Part shown: positions 1 through 9,123 of the stretch, piece by piece
Position numbering within the stretch: position 1 is the stretch's first letter
How the letters are laid out: each line of letters begins with the position of its first letter
Assembly: GCF_016583985.1 (NCBI RefSeq)
Contig: NZ_NRSD01000009.1
Coordinates: 1 to 64,000, forward strand
DNA: 64,000 bases
DNA from: Thiocapsa imhoffii
GTDB lineage: Bacteria; Pseudomonadota; Gammaproteobacteria; Chromatiales; Chromatiaceae
Direction: 5' to 3'
Position numbers and translations under genes: made by a program
Notes under the pieces: model-generated
Told to the model about the DNA's origin: nothing
Database searches by the model: none
What the model saw: the letters and a program-made list of their open reading frames with translations, nothing else

Positions 1-50
1 ACCCAACACCACTCCCTCCAACCCCCCCTCACCTCCCTGAGGAGCCGCGC

Positions 51-80
51 ATCCTAATCGAACCCACCTCAACACGTCAA
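51..80 (-). promoter_or_regulatory. stringent-type promoter leading out of the left edge
   Basis: Read on the minus strand there is a -35 TTGACG (75-80) and a -10 TAGGAT (51-56) 18 bases apart, followed directly by the GC-rich discriminator GCGCGGC. A near-consensus -35 plus a G/C discriminator right after the -10 is the hallmark of rRNA and tRNA promoters under stringent control. In Pseudomonas an rRNA operon follows the tyrS homologue in the same orientation, so an rrn or tRNA operon just beyond base 1 is the likely target. The gene itself is not in the window, so this is inference from promoter shape and known synteny. Confidence 0.5.
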
Positions 81-315
81 GTACCCAACGCAAACAGATC
101 CCACAACCACAAAACAAAGGACTGATGCGTTGGCGTTGCGCGTGGCCGCAGTGATTGACAGCGAGTGAGTTCCATCAAAGCACGACATGGTCGTGGGCTT
201 TTAGCCGCGCGGCAGCCTCACATCTCCGAGCGGTCACTAACCGCGGCTGCCGGTGGCGCGTTCAGAATCTCGTCTGTACGTTTCGGTGTGCTGCAGAACC
301 GCGGCCGATGTCGCC
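81..315. other. gene-free stretch downstream of tyrS
   Basis: Together with bases 1-50, this is about 300 bases without a convincing gene. The open frames crossing it have no family resemblance. Apart from the promoter at 51-80 I see no terminator hairpin with a T-run for tyrS and no RNA gene. Confidence 0.4.
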
Positions 316-1536
316 TCAGGAGTCACCGAGAGTTGAGAGACGCACCCGAGCAATCCGTCGCTTCCCAACTTGATAGATGTGCTGTGACTCGGCCGCCAGA
401 GATAACTTCGGATCCTCGATTCGCTCTCCATCGACGCGAACCGCTCCCTGCGCAATCAACCGCAGGGCCTCGGAGGTGCTGCTCACCAAGCCAGCTTGTT
501 TCAGCACATTGGCGATGGGCACCACGGAACCAGGCGCCACGCTTAGGTGTGTTTCGAGGATGTCTTCGGGAAGCGCGCCTCGCTGGAAGCGTGCGATGAA
601 ATCATCCCGTGCCTGGCGGGCCTTTTCCTGGCCGTGGAATCGTGCAACGAGTTCGATGCCCAGCTCGAACTTGACATCACGGGGATTCATGCCCTCGACC
701 ACGGCCTGTTTTAACCCTTGGATCTCGGCCAGATCACGGCGACTCAAGAGTTCGAAGTAGCGCCACATGAGATCGTCGGACACCGACATGATCTTGCCAA
801 ACATCTCCGCCGGTGCATCGGCAATCGCAATGTAGTTCCCAAGCGACTTCGACATCTTTTGCACGCCGTCGAGCCCCTCAAGGATCGGTAACGTGATCAC
901 AACCTGGGGGGGCTGGCCATACGCCTCTTGAAGCTGGCGCCCAACGAGAAGGTTGAACTTCTGGTCGGTTCCGCCGAGCTCCACATCCGCGTGGAGCGCC
1001 ACTGAGTCGTAACCCTGGATCAGCGGGTAAATCAGCTCATGGATCGCGATCGGCTGACCGCTCTTGTAACGCTTGGCAAAGTCGTCCCGCTCGAGCATCC
1101 GCGCGACCGTGTGACGCGCTGCCAGTTGGATCAAACCCGCGGCGCCGAGTTGATCAAGCCACTCCGAGTTGAACACGACCCGGGTTCGCTCGGCATCCAG
1201 GATCTGGAAGACTTGCTCTTGATAGGTCTGAGCGTTGCGTGCAACGTCGTCTTCAGTCAGCGGCTTGCGTGTGGCACTCTTGCCGCTCGGATCACCGATC
1301 CGTCCAGTGAAGTCGCCGATGAGGAAAATGACGTCATGACCGAAATCCTGAAACTGGCGCAGCTTGTTCAGGAGGACCGTGTGGCCGAGGTGCAGGTCGG
1401 GAGCGGTTGGATCGAAGCCAGCTTTGATCCTAAGGGGGCGATTGAGAGCTAATTTTTGCCTCAGTGTATCCTCAAGAAGGATCTCGTCGGTGCCGTGCTT
1501 GATCAAATCAAGCAGATCTTGTCGGTTATCCGTCAT
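316..1536 (-). CDS. tyrS: tyrosyl-tRNA synthetase
   Basis: Class I aminoacyl-tRNA synthetase that charges tRNA-Tyr in the cytoplasm. The catalytic Rossmann domain carries HLGH at about residues 49-52 and KMSKS at about 227-231. The C-terminal roughly 60 residues form an S4 RNA-binding domain ([16 protein letters not shown]). The 406-residue length and the spacing of the signatures fit the TyrZ-like subgroup common in gammaproteobacteria. The open frame extends 20 codons further upstream, but the ATG at 1536 begins MTDNRQDLL, the expected family N-terminus, so I use it. It is transcribed toward the left edge, apparently alone. Confidence 0.96.
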   Translation of the reverse strand: MTDNRQDLLDLIKHGTDEILLEDTLRQKLALNRPLRIKAGFDPTAPDLHLGHTVLLNKLRQFQDFGHDVIFLIGDFTGRIGDPSGKSATRKPLTEDDVARNAQTYQEQVFQILDAERTRVVFNSEWLDQLGAAGLIQLAARHTVARMLERDDFAKRYKSGQPIAIHELIYPLIQGYDSVALHADVELGGTDQKFNLLVGRQLQEAYGQPPQVVITLPILEGLDGVQKMSKSLGNYIAIADAPAEMFGKIMSVSDDLMWRYFELLSRRDLAEIQGLKQAVVEGMNPRDVKFELGIELVARFHGQEKARQARDDFIARFQRGALPEDILETHLSVAPGSVVPIANVLKQAGLVSSTSEALRLIAQGAVRVDGERIEDPKLSLAAESQHIYQVGKRRIARVRLSTLGDS

Positions 1537-1725
1537 GATGCACTCGTACTCTGCCGCAGATGTGATGGGCCGTGAGGGTACGACGCGCCCGACCACACCT
1601 CAAGATGAGCTTCGATGTGCCCCCGAGCCAAGAGCCGCTTAGGGTGTTCAGCAAACCGGTTTGGGACTAAACTGACACCTTGATCGAAAGCGTCATATTT
1701 TTCCGAGTCTTGTGCTTTTTTGACT

Positions 1726-1953
1726 ATGCGCGATTATAAATTTCGGCAGACCGAGTGGCCACGTCGCAGGACACGCGGAAACACCCTCCGGTTCCTCTCC
1801 ATCGGGCTTGGACTCGTCGCGCTCGGTCTTTTACTGTTCACGGCGTTCCAATGGTGGTCGGACCCGTCACAGCCGATCAGTTCAGATGTGAGGCCCGCTG
1901 ATCCACGGATCATCCCGCTTGCGATCCCGCCCATCCGATCCTCGGAGGAGTGA
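1726..1953 (+). CDS. small single-pass membrane protein, possible truncated M23 peptidase anchor
   Basis: About 75 residues: a basic N-terminus (MRDYKFRQTEWPRRRTRG), one transmembrane helix at about residues 24-42, then a short proline-rich tail and a stop. I do not recognise a complete family. The basic start, single helix and Pro-rich tail resemble the N-terminal anchor of the M23/OapA-type metallopeptidases that usually lie divergent from tyrS in gammaproteobacteria, but the LysM and peptidase parts are absent. It may be a genuine small protein or the stub of a deleted gene. A TTG two codons upstream (1720) is an alternative start. Confidence 0.45.
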   Translation: MRDYKFRQTEWPRRRTRGNTLRFLSIGLGLVALGLLLFTAFQWWSDPSQPISSDVRPADPRIIPLAIPPIRSSEE

Positions 1954-2077
1954 CGGTCCGTGGTCTCGTGACGAGCGGGCCTATCGCGTGATGTCTGATT
2001 CCCCAGACCGGATGTCCCGACGGGGTCATCGCGCGCAGCATAAGGATCAGTTTGACGCCGTGGGGACGCGGCTCATG

Positions 2078-2425
2078 TCAAGTGGAGAAGGAAGAACCAC
2101 ACCCGCAGGTCGTGGTCGCGTTTGGATTGCGGATCACAAACTGTGCGCCCTGCAATCCTTCGGTGTAGTCGATCTCGGACCCTGCGAGATACTGCAGACT
2201 CATCGGATCGATCAGAAGCGTCACGCCGTCGGTGACGACCTCGGTGTCACCATCCTGGACGTCTTCATCAAACGTGAAGCCGTACTGGAAACCCGAACAT
2301 CCCCCACCCTGAATATAGACTCGCAGCATCAGTGATGGATTGCCCTCTGCGGCGATCAGCTGCGCGACTTTCGATGCAGCGGATTGAGTGAAGACCAGCG
2401 GTTGCTCTGCTACGACTTCGGTCAT
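2078..2425 (-). CDS. erpA: iron-sulfur cluster insertion protein ErpA (A-type carrier)
   Basis: A 115-residue HesB/IscA-family carrier that hands [Fe-S] clusters to apo-enzymes, including isoprenoid-synthesis targets. The three conserved cluster-ligand cysteines are visible: C43 in GGGCSGF and C107/C109 in the terminal TTCGCGSSF. Length is exactly family-typical, and it is closer to ErpA than to IscA because of the N-terminal extension and its genomic position near tyrS. An AGGAG lies about 9 bases before the ATG. In Pseudomonas, anmK and an M23 peptidase gene separate erpA from tyrS; both are missing here. Confidence 0.93.
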   Translation of the reverse strand: MTEVVAEQPLVFTQSAASKVAQLIAAEGNPSLMLRVYIQGGGCSGFQYGFTFDEDVQDGDTEVVTDGVTLLIDPMSLQYLAGSEIDYTEGLQGAQFVIRNPNATTTCGCGSSFST

Positions 2426-2886
2426 CTAGGGGTCTCCTACGGGAGTTTAGACTGATAAACAGAGCTTAACCTATAGTGTATCCAGCGCCTTTTCAAGCGC
2501 GTACCACCACCGAAACGCGCTACGAAACCTGACCGCATCCATCGCTCGTTCACTCCTCGTGTGGTCTCCACGAACATGACGAGTACGCTGACGTCGACCA
2601 CTCCGCGTTGAGCAAACCACTACGCGACCCGCCGCCCGATTCTGGCAGCCCATCGCCGCGCTTTGACCCTCCCACACCGCTGAACAAGCCCAATCCAGCG
2701 ACTGCTCGTACAGGGCTCCTCCCCAGCGATCGGATCTTCACCCCTGCCTGCCCTCACCAAGTGCATCCATCCGCATGTCGCATGAGGACACATGAAACGA
2801 CGCCCCTCCATCAACCGACAGCCAGCCGACTCGTGCAGACGATGATCCCCTGTGGTCAAACCTGTCGACGAAGATGAGGACAGGAT
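2426..2886. other. intergenic stretch between erpA and the DnaA-box region
   Basis: About 460 bases with no supportable gene. Several short overlapping open frames on both strands have arginine-, serine- and proline-rich translations typical of non-coding GC-rich DNA. The erpA promoter must lie here, but I cannot place it. Confidence 0.4.
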
Positions 2887-3065
2887 TGTGGATAAGCTGT
2901 CAGGAACATGGACCGCGAAATCCAGACACCGCTTATTCACAGGTTACGCATCCTAATCCAGCTCTACTTCCGATCTAATTTTAGAATAAAAACATAGCTT
3001 TAAGAGGAATCAATTTTATCCACAGGCCTTATTATCATTACTAGTCTTAAAATTAAAGTTGTCAT
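2887..3065. promoter_or_regulatory. cluster of three DnaA boxes next to an AT-rich tract
   Basis: Three exact matches to the DnaA-box consensus TTATNCACA lie within 138 bases: 2887-2895 (minus orientation, TGTGGATAA), 2933-2941 (TTATTCACA, plus) and 3016-3024 (TTATCCACA, plus). Bases 2976-3065 are only 24% GC (22 of 90, counted), far below the surroundings. The tract begins with a GATC (2972-2975) followed by TAATTTTAG, loosely like an origin 13-mer. It lies between leftward erpA and rightward uvrD. This is the layout of a replication-origin or DnaA-titration/regulatory site. Because gyrB, normally near dnaA, is about 60 kb away, whether it is oriC, a DnaA-binding locus or just the uvrD promoter is open. 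Confidence 0.6.
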
Positions 3066-3131
3066 AATGTGAGCGTCCGGACAGCACCGAAGAAACTTAC
3101 GGACCAATTGGAACGCGGTAGAATCACGAAG

Positions 3132-5294
3132 ATGGATGTCTCGACCTTGCTCGACTCACTCAACGACGCTCAGCGTGCGGCCGTGGCGTCCACAGATGCG
3201 AACCTGCTCGTTCTGGCTGGCGCGGGATCGGGGAAAACACGTGTGCTGGTCCACCGGATAGCCTGGCTCGTTCAGGTTGAGCAGGTACCGAATCACGCCA
3301 TCTTGGCGGTGACCTTCACGAACAAGGCCGCACGCGAGATGCGTGCCCGGATCGAGACCATGCTCGGAGCATCTGTCGCGGGCATGTGGGTTGGGACCTT
3401 CCATGGCCTCGCCCATCGCTTCCTCAGAGCGCACTGGCAGGATGCTGGATTACCCCAACATTTCCAGATTCTGGATGCGGATGAACAGTTTCGTTTGATC
3501 AAGCGCGTGCTCAAGGCCTTGCAACTCGACGAGGCACGTTGGCCCCCCCGTCAGATCCAAGGCTTCATCAATCACCAAAAAGATGACGGGTTGCGACCGC
3601 ACCACCTAGATGGGCAGGGAGATTACGGTCTCGACACGATGATCGGGATCTATCGGCAGTATGAGGAAGAGCGCACGCGCTCGGGACTACTCGATTTTGC
3701 TGATCTGCTGCTGAGCACGCTCGAACTCTTGCGCGAGCGCACGGACATCCTGGCCCATTACCAGCGGCGTTTCACACAGATCCTGGTGGACGAGTTCCAG
3801 GATACCAACGCCATCCAATACGCCTGGTTGCGGCTTTTATCGGGTCGCAATGACAATCTCTTTGCCGTGGGCGACGATGATCAGTCCATCTATGGCTGGC
3901 GTGGCGCGCGCGTCGAAAATATCCAATCCTTTCAGCGTGATTACCCCAACACTCAGGTTGTTCGCCTGGAACAGAACTACCGCTCGAGTGGCAACATCCT
4001 CGCAGCCGCCAACGCACTCATCGCCCACAACCCCTCGCGACTCGGCAAGACGCTCTGGACGCAAGACGTTGAAGGAGAGCCGATTCGACGCTACACGGCG
4101 TTCAATGAGGTCGACGAGGCCCGCTTCGTGGTTGATCGGATCCGTCATTTGATCGCGGACGAGGGGCATCGGCGCAGTGACTGTGCCATCCTCTACCGAA
4201 CAACAGCGCAGTCGCGCCTTTTTGAGGAGGCGCTACTGCATGCTCAGATTCCGTACCGCATCTACGGTGGACTCCGGTTCTTCGAGCGCGCGGAGATTCG
4301 TGATGCCCTCGCGTACCTCCGTCTGATCCTGAATCAAGACGATGACGCCGCGTTTGAGCGGGCTGTTAATACCCCGAATCGCGGAATTGGCTCACGGACC
4401 CTGGATCTGGTGCGCCAGCAGGCGCTGACGGCACGTGTTTCGCTCTGGCAGGCTGCTCAGGAGTTGGCGAACAAGGCGGCCCTGGGGCCACGCGCGACGC
4501 ATGCCGTTCAAGGATTTCTCGAATTTGTTGCGAGCCAGCGTGATACGCGCCAGGCATGTGCCCTGCCAGAGTTCGTCCGCATCCTGCTCGAGCAGGCGCA
4601 GCTCGCGGATTTCTATGCGAAGAGCAAGGATGGCAAGGGCCAAGACCGCATCGAGAACCTTGAACAGTTCGTCGATACCGCAGCCCGTTTCGACGAGGAT
4701 CATCACCCGGACGAAGGCGACGTGCTCACCGCCTTCCTCGCTCATGCCGCCCTGGAGTCTGGCGACACCAGGGATGATACGGACGTGGAAGGCGTGCAAC
4801 TCATGACCTTACACAGCGCGAAAGGCCTGGAGTTCCCGATCGTCTTCTTGGTCGGGGTGGAAGAAGGGCTCTTTCCCCATAGCCTATCGGCCGAGGATCC
4901 AGCGCGATTGGAAGAGGAGCGGCGACTGTGCTACGTGGGCATGACCCGAGCCATGCAACAACTCTACTTGACGCACGCGGAAAGTCGGCGACTATACGGA
5001 CGTGAAGACCGAGCCATGCCCTCCCGATTCCTTCGGGAAATCCCGAAGGAACTGATTGAGGATTTGCGCGCGCGCGGTCCGGCACGGCGTGCAAGCGCTC
5101 ACGCCACCTCGTCCTCTCAAGCCGATACGGCCGCCTTTCGACTGGGACAACAGGTCATCCATCCAACCTTTGGCGAGGGGGTGGTCCTCCAAAGCGAAGG
5201 CCGAGGCACGGCGGCGCGGATCCAAGTCAACTTTCGGGGCGTCGGCTCAAAGTGGTTGATTTTGGCCTATGCTCGGCTGCAACCGATCGATTGA
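3132..5294 (+). CDS. uvrD: DNA helicase II (UvrD)
   Basis: Superfamily 1 3'-5' DNA helicase acting in nucleotide excision repair, mismatch repair and clearing of RecA filaments or stalled forks. Walker A (AGAGSGKT) sits at about residues 29-36, the Walker B region reads VDEFQDTN, motif III GDDDQSIYGWRGA, motif IV EQNYRSSGNIL and motif VI YVGMTRA. The C-terminal 50 residues form the Tudor-like UvrD tail (HPTFGEGVV), which separates it from Rep. The ATG at 3132 (MDVSTLLDSLNDAQ) gives 720 residues, the same as E. coli UvrD; an upstream GTG at 3069 would only add a non-conserved leader. The 5' region is the AT-rich DnaA-box element. I see no clear LexA box. Confidence 0.96.
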   Translation: MDVSTLLDSLNDAQRAAVASTDANLLVLAGAGSGKTRVLVHRIAWLVQVEQVPNHAILAVTFTNKAAREMRARIETMLGASVAGMWVGTFHGLAHRFLRAHWQDAGLPQHFQILDADEQFRLIKRVLKALQLDEARWPPRQIQGFINHQKDDGLRPHHLDGQGDYGLDTMIGIYRQYEEERTRSGLLDFADLLLSTLELLRERTDILAHYQRRFTQILVDEFQDTNAIQYAWLRLLSGRNDNLFAVGDDDQSIYGWRGARVENIQSFQRDYPNTQVVRLEQNYRSSGNILAAANALIAHNPSRLGKTLWTQDVEGEPIRRYTAFNEVDEARFVVDRIRHLIADEGHRRSDCAILYRTTAQSRLFEEALLHAQIPYRIYGGLRFFERAEIRDALAYLRLILNQDDDAAFERAVNTPNRGIGSRTLDLVRQQALTARVSLWQAAQELANKAALGPRATHAVQGFLEFVASQRDTRQACALPEFVRILLEQAQLADFYAKSKDGKGQDRIENLEQFVDTAARFDEDHHPDEGDVLTAFLAHAALESGDTRDDTDVEGVQLMTLHSAKGLEFPIVFLVGVEEGLFPHSLSAEDPARLEEERRLCYVGMTRAMQQLYLTHAESRRLYGREDRAMPSRFLREIPKELIEDLRARGPARRASAHATSSSQADTAAFRLGQQVIHPTFGEGVVLQSEGRGTAARIQVNFRGVGSKWLILAYARLQPID

Positions 5295-5370
5295 ATGATG
5301 GCCGGGTAGTCGGACGGGCTGCGCCAGACCATCACCGCAAACCCTAACCTTGCAATGACACCGGGACATC

Positions 5371-6591
5371 ATGTCTGAAACCGAACGATTCGAAGACCTT
5401 CTGAAACAGTTCGATCAAGCCCATCCGACCAGCGGCACCGGAGAACCCGCGATTGGCGCCAAGGTCAAGGGCGTCTTGGTTGCGCTCAGTGACGAGTTTG
5501 GTTTCATCGATCTCGGGGGCAAGTCAGAGGGCCGAATCGATCGGTCCGCCCTACACAACGCCGACGGGGTTTTGACGGTCGGTCTCGGAGACACCGTTGA
5601 AACACAGGTCACCGGCAAGGATGCAGACACGGGGATGCTGTTACTTGGGAGTCAGCACGGCCAGCGCTATCACGGAATCGAGGAGGCCGAACGTGCGTAT
5701 CGGCAGGGGGCTCCGGTCCAGGGCCAAGTCAGCGCAGCGGTCAAGGGCGGTCTTGAGGTGCAGATCGCAGGGTTGCGGGCCTTTTGTCCTGCCTCTCAGA
5801 TCGATCTCAAATTCATCGACGATCTGACGGAACTCGTCGGGCTCAGGTTCGACTTCCGCATCACCAAACTCGAGGGTGGCCGACGTCCTAATCTGGTCGT
5901 CTCGCGCCGAGTCCTGCTCGAGGAAGAGCAGCGGTTGCGTGCAGAGGCGACACGCGCGCAACTCACCGAAGGGGCCGTGCTTCCTGGCGTCGTCAGCAGC
6001 TTGCAAGACTATGGCGCATTTGTCGATATCGGTGGATTGGAAGGCATGGTCCACATCAGCGAATTAGCATTCGGGCACGTGAAGCATCCCAGCGAGATCC
6101 TGACGGTTGGACAACCGGTTACAGTTTGTGTGTTGCGAATCGACCCACCGAGTGGGCCGACGGGACGTGAAAAGATCGCGCTCTCGATTCGCGCGCTTGC
6201 CCGCAACCCTTGGCAAGATGCCGTGGATCGGTATCCCATCGGTGAGCGAGTGCGGGGTCGTGTCAGCCGATTACAACCCTTCGGTGCCTTTGTCGAGCTC
6301 GAGTCTGGGATTGAAGGGCTAGTGCATATCAGCGAATTGGGAGCCGAACGGCGAGTCCACCATCCGAGTGAGGTCTTGAACGCTGGCGACGAGATCGCAG
6401 TGACGATCCTTGGTGTGGATCTTGAGCGTCGTCGCATCAGCCTCTCGCTCGAGCCAGCCAGTCCCAGCCCGGAGTCACTCGCTCGTGCATCCCCGACATC
6501 AGGGCAACCGTCCGAGACCATGCCGTCACCCGCGCTTGGCAGTTTTGGCATGCTTTTGAAAGAAACCATCTCAAAAAAGCAATCGAAATAG
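5371..6591 (+). CDS. short S1-domain RNA-binding protein (four S1 repeats)
   Basis: A 406-residue protein built almost entirely of four S1 OB-fold repeats (about residues 28-96, 113-180, 198-271 and 290-361) with a Ser/Pro-rich C-terminal tail. Repeats 3 and 4 carry the classic GAFV(D/E)...EGxVHISEL pattern. Genuine ribosomal protein S1 of gammaproteobacteria has six repeats and about 555 residues, so this is a second, shorter S1-like protein, probably an RNA-binding or translation/RNA-decay factor. It follows uvrD by 76 bases and precedes the TRAP binding protein by 64 bases. I find no function-specific residues, so the target RNA is unknown. Confidence 0.8.
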   Translation: MSETERFEDLLKQFDQAHPTSGTGEPAIGAKVKGVLVALSDEFGFIDLGGKSEGRIDRSALHNADGVLTVGLGDTVETQVTGKDADTGMLLLGSQHGQRYHGIEEAERAYRQGAPVQGQVSAAVKGGLEVQIAGLRAFCPASQIDLKFIDDLTELVGLRFDFRITKLEGGRRPNLVVSRRVLLEEEQRLRAEATRAQLTEGAVLPGVVSSLQDYGAFVDIGGLEGMVHISELAFGHVKHPSEILTVGQPVTVCVLRIDPPSGPTGREKIALSIRALARNPWQDAVDRYPIGERVRGRVSRLQPFGAFVELESGIEGLVHISELGAERRVHHPSEVLNAGDEIAVTILGVDLERRRISLSLEPASPSPESLARASPTSGQPSETMPSPALGSFGMLLKETISKKQSK

Positions 6592-6655
6592 TGTCGTCGC
6601 GAACGCGATCCGTGGGTGTGATTCGAGAGCAAGCAGACGAAAGGCGAGGACGGAC

Positions 6656-7744
6656 ATGCAACGTCGACAACTGATTCGGGGACTGGGCGCAACCTCCCTG
6701 GCGCTTGGCGCCTTCGCCGGCGGAGTCGGCAACGCCCAGTCGAAGAGTCAATTTCGCTGGAAGATGGTCACGGCGTGGCCCAAAAATTTCCCCGGCCTTG
6801 GAACAGGGGCCAATACATTAGCGGATCTGATCGGTGAAATGAGCGGTGGTCGCATCGAGATCAGGGTCTTCGGTGCCGGAGAGCTCGTTCCCGCCTTTGA
6901 AATTTTCGATGCCGTCTCCCGCGGCACTGCGGAGATGGGGCATGGTTCCGCCTACTACTGGAAAGGAAAGAGTGAAGCGGCGCAGTTCTTTACCACCGTT
7001 CCGTTCGGTTTGACCGCGCAAGAAATCAACGGCTGGATCTTCTACGGTGGAGGCCTAGAGCTCTGGAAGGAACTGTATGCGGAATTTGGTCTCATCCCGG
7101 CACCCTGCGGCAATACAGGCGTGCAGATGGGTGGCTGGTTCAACAAAGAAATCAACAGTGTTGAGGATTTGAAGGGACTCAAAATGCGCATCCCAGGCCT
7201 TGGTGGAGAAGTGCTCGCGAGGGCCGGCGGCACACCCGTGAATCTTCCCGGTGGTGAGCTCTTCAGCGCGCTCCAGAAGGGGACCATCGATGCCACCGAG
7301 TGGGTCGGACCCTACAACGACCTGAGCTTCGGCCTCTACAAAGCCGCGAAGTACTATTACTACCCGGGCTGGCACGAGCCCGGTGCGATCCTTGAGGCCC
7401 TCATCAATAAAAAAGCCCTCGAGACCCTCCCCGCCGACCTGCAAGCCATTGTTCTCAATGCCTGCCGGGTCGCCAATCAAGACATGCTCGCCGAATACAG
7501 TGCCCGCGATCCCGTTGCATTGCAGACCTTGCTGACCAAACACAATGTCGAACTCCGGCGTTTCCCCCCAGACGTGCTCGCACGTTTGCGGACGATCTCA
7601 GATGAGGTCGTCGCGGAGGTCGGGCAGCGGGATCCCTTGGCCTCCCGTGTTTACAGTTCCTACAAGAAATTTCTTAATCAAAGCAAGGAGTGGAGCCGTC
7701 TCGCGGAACTTGCCTATCTGCAAGCACGCGATCAGACGACGTGA
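6656..7744 (+). CDS. TRAP transporter substrate-binding protein, DctP family (TakP-like)
   Basis: Periplasmic solute-binding protein of the tripartite ATP-independent (DctP-DctQ-DctM) family. The N-terminus has a twin-arginine-like signal (RRQLIRG, then a hydrophobic run to about residue 28). The mature part starts FRWKMVTAWPKNFPGLGTGA, the pattern of TakP-like binders for 2-oxo acids and small carboxylates, and later has WVGPYND and the YYYYPGWHEPG loop. The 362-residue length is typical. No dctQ or dctM membrane gene lies beside it, so it must work with a permease elsewhere or be an orphan. Its stop overlaps the hemW GTG start, suggesting coupled translation. Confidence 0.88.
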   Translation: MQRRQLIRGLGATSLALGAFAGGVGNAQSKSQFRWKMVTAWPKNFPGLGTGANTLADLIGEMSGGRIEIRVFGAGELVPAFEIFDAVSRGTAEMGHGSAYYWKGKSEAAQFFTTVPFGLTAQEINGWIFYGGGLELWKELYAEFGLIPAPCGNTGVQMGGWFNKEINSVEDLKGLKMRIPGLGGEVLARAGGTPVNLPGGELFSALQKGTIDATEWVGPYNDLSFGLYKAAKYYYYPGWHEPGAILEALINKKALETLPADLQAIVLNACRVANQDMLAEYSARDPVALQTLLTKHNVELRRFPPDVLARLRTISDEVVAEVGQRDPLASRVYSSYKKFLNQSKEWSRLAELAYLQARDQTT

Positions 7745-8979
7745 CGCCTTCCCAGCCGCCGCTGGCACTCTATGTCCACCTGCCCTGGTGTGTGAGCAAG
7801 TGCCCTTACTGCGATTTCAACTCGCACAAGGAGTCATCCCCTCCGTTCGAGGCGTATGTCGATCGGCTGCTCCAGGATCTGGACCAGGAGCGAATGCTGC
7901 CGGCGGCTCAACGCCCCGTGACGTCGATCTATCTCGGCGGGGGAACGCCAAGCCTATTCCCTGGTGCGTCTGTCCAGCGGTTGCTTGACGGGATTCGGGC
8001 GCGCTGTCGTCTTCACTCAGGGCTCGAGATCACCTTGGAGGCCAACCCGGGAACCACGGATGCCAGTCGACTTGCCGCCTATCGTCGTGCGGGTGTCAAC
8101 CGACTCTCGATCGGAGCGCAAAGCCTGTCCCCGCGGGCCCTGTTGGCTCTCGGTCGCATCCACGACCAGCGCGACATCATCGAAACCGTTCGCGCCGCGC
8201 GCGCGGTTGGCTTTGAACAGATCAATCTTGACATGATGTTTGGGCTTCCAGGCCAAGATCGAGCCGGCGCGAGGCAGGATTTAGAAGCGCTCATCGCGCT
8301 CGCACCCGAGCACATTTCCTATTACCAGCTGACCATCGAGCCACAGACTCGCTTCGAGGCATGTCCGCCGCGGTTACCCGATCCGGATACGATGGCTGAC
8401 ATGGCCGATCAGGGTCGCGCGCTGCTCGCGCAAGCAGGCTTTCGTCAGTACGAGGTCTCGGCCTACGCACGCCCAGGCGCACGCTGTCAACACAACCTTA
8501 ATTACTGGCGATTCGGTGATTATCTGGGCCTGGGTGCCGGGGCTCATGGCAAGCTCACGCATCATGACGACACCACCGTGCACTCTTGGCGGGTCACGCG
8601 CCGTGTCAAACGACGGCATCCAAAGGCGTACCTGGACGCGGTCGTGTGTGATCTGTCCGAGAGCTGGGAGTTGGATGCGGACGATCTCGTCTTGGAGTTT
8701 GCGCTCAATTCCTTGCGGCTGACGCAAGGGTTCGAACGCGACCTCTTCACCAGGGTCACCAACCAACCCTGGTCACGGATTGCAGGGCCACTGCGACTGG
8801 CCGAGCAAGACGGTTTGATCCGCATCCGGCAGGGCGTTGTCCAACCAACCGATCTCGGTCGCCGCTTTCTCGACGACCTGGTTGCGCGCTTTCTGCCGGT
8901 CACGCCATCCCGGAGTGGCGCGCACCTGAATCCTCCTCATCTGATTCGTTCCGACGGATGTGGCACCGCCGCGAGTTGA
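7741..8979 (+). CDS. hemW: radical SAM heme chaperone HemW
   Basis: Radical-SAM protein of the HemN-like family that binds heme and inserts it into target proteins; it is not a coproporphyrinogen oxidase. The [4Fe-4S] motif reads CVSKCPYC (CxxxCxxC) near residue 18. The GGGTPSLF SAM-binding segment follows, and the HemW-specific HNLNYWR...GLGAGAHG signature lies near residues 243-260. The GTG at 7741 overlaps the previous stop as GTGA and gives 412 residues; the frame runs further upstream inside dctP, but those codons are not HemW-like. The C-terminus is slightly longer than usual. The motif CxxxCxxC without HemN's extra cysteine supports HemW. Confidence 0.93.
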   Translation: MTPSQPPLALYVHLPWCVSKCPYCDFNSHKESSPPFEAYVDRLLQDLDQERMLPAAQRPVTSIYLGGGTPSLFPGASVQRLLDGIRARCRLHSGLEITLEANPGTTDASRLAAYRRAGVNRLSIGAQSLSPRALLALGRIHDQRDIIETVRAARAVGFEQINLDMMFGLPGQDRAGARQDLEALIALAPEHISYYQLTIEPQTRFEACPPRLPDPDTMADMADQGRALLAQAGFRQYEVSAYARPGARCQHNLNYWRFGDYLGLGAGAHGKLTHHDDTTVHSWRVTRRVKRRHPKAYLDAVVCDLSESWELDADDLVLEFALNSLRLTQGFERDLFTRVTNQPWSRIAGPLRLAEQDGLIRIRQGVVQPTDLGRRFLDDLVARFLPVTPSRSGAHLNPPHLIRSDGCGTAAS

Positions 8980-9123
8980 GAACACTCGATCCTGAACGCG
9001 CCGTCCGCGCGACACGAGGTTAATGAGGACGGATCCTGTGGTTGCCTCGTCACGGGTCAGCGTTGTATGCTTATGCGCTTCGTTGTTTTTTTGTGCCCAA
9101 AGCGGGCCAGCGCCAAGGTCATC

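Noticed and set aside
2471..2940. Open frames on both strands in the erpA-uvrD gap
   Set aside because: Arg/Ser/Pro-rich translations with no ribosome site or family pattern; they overlap each other.
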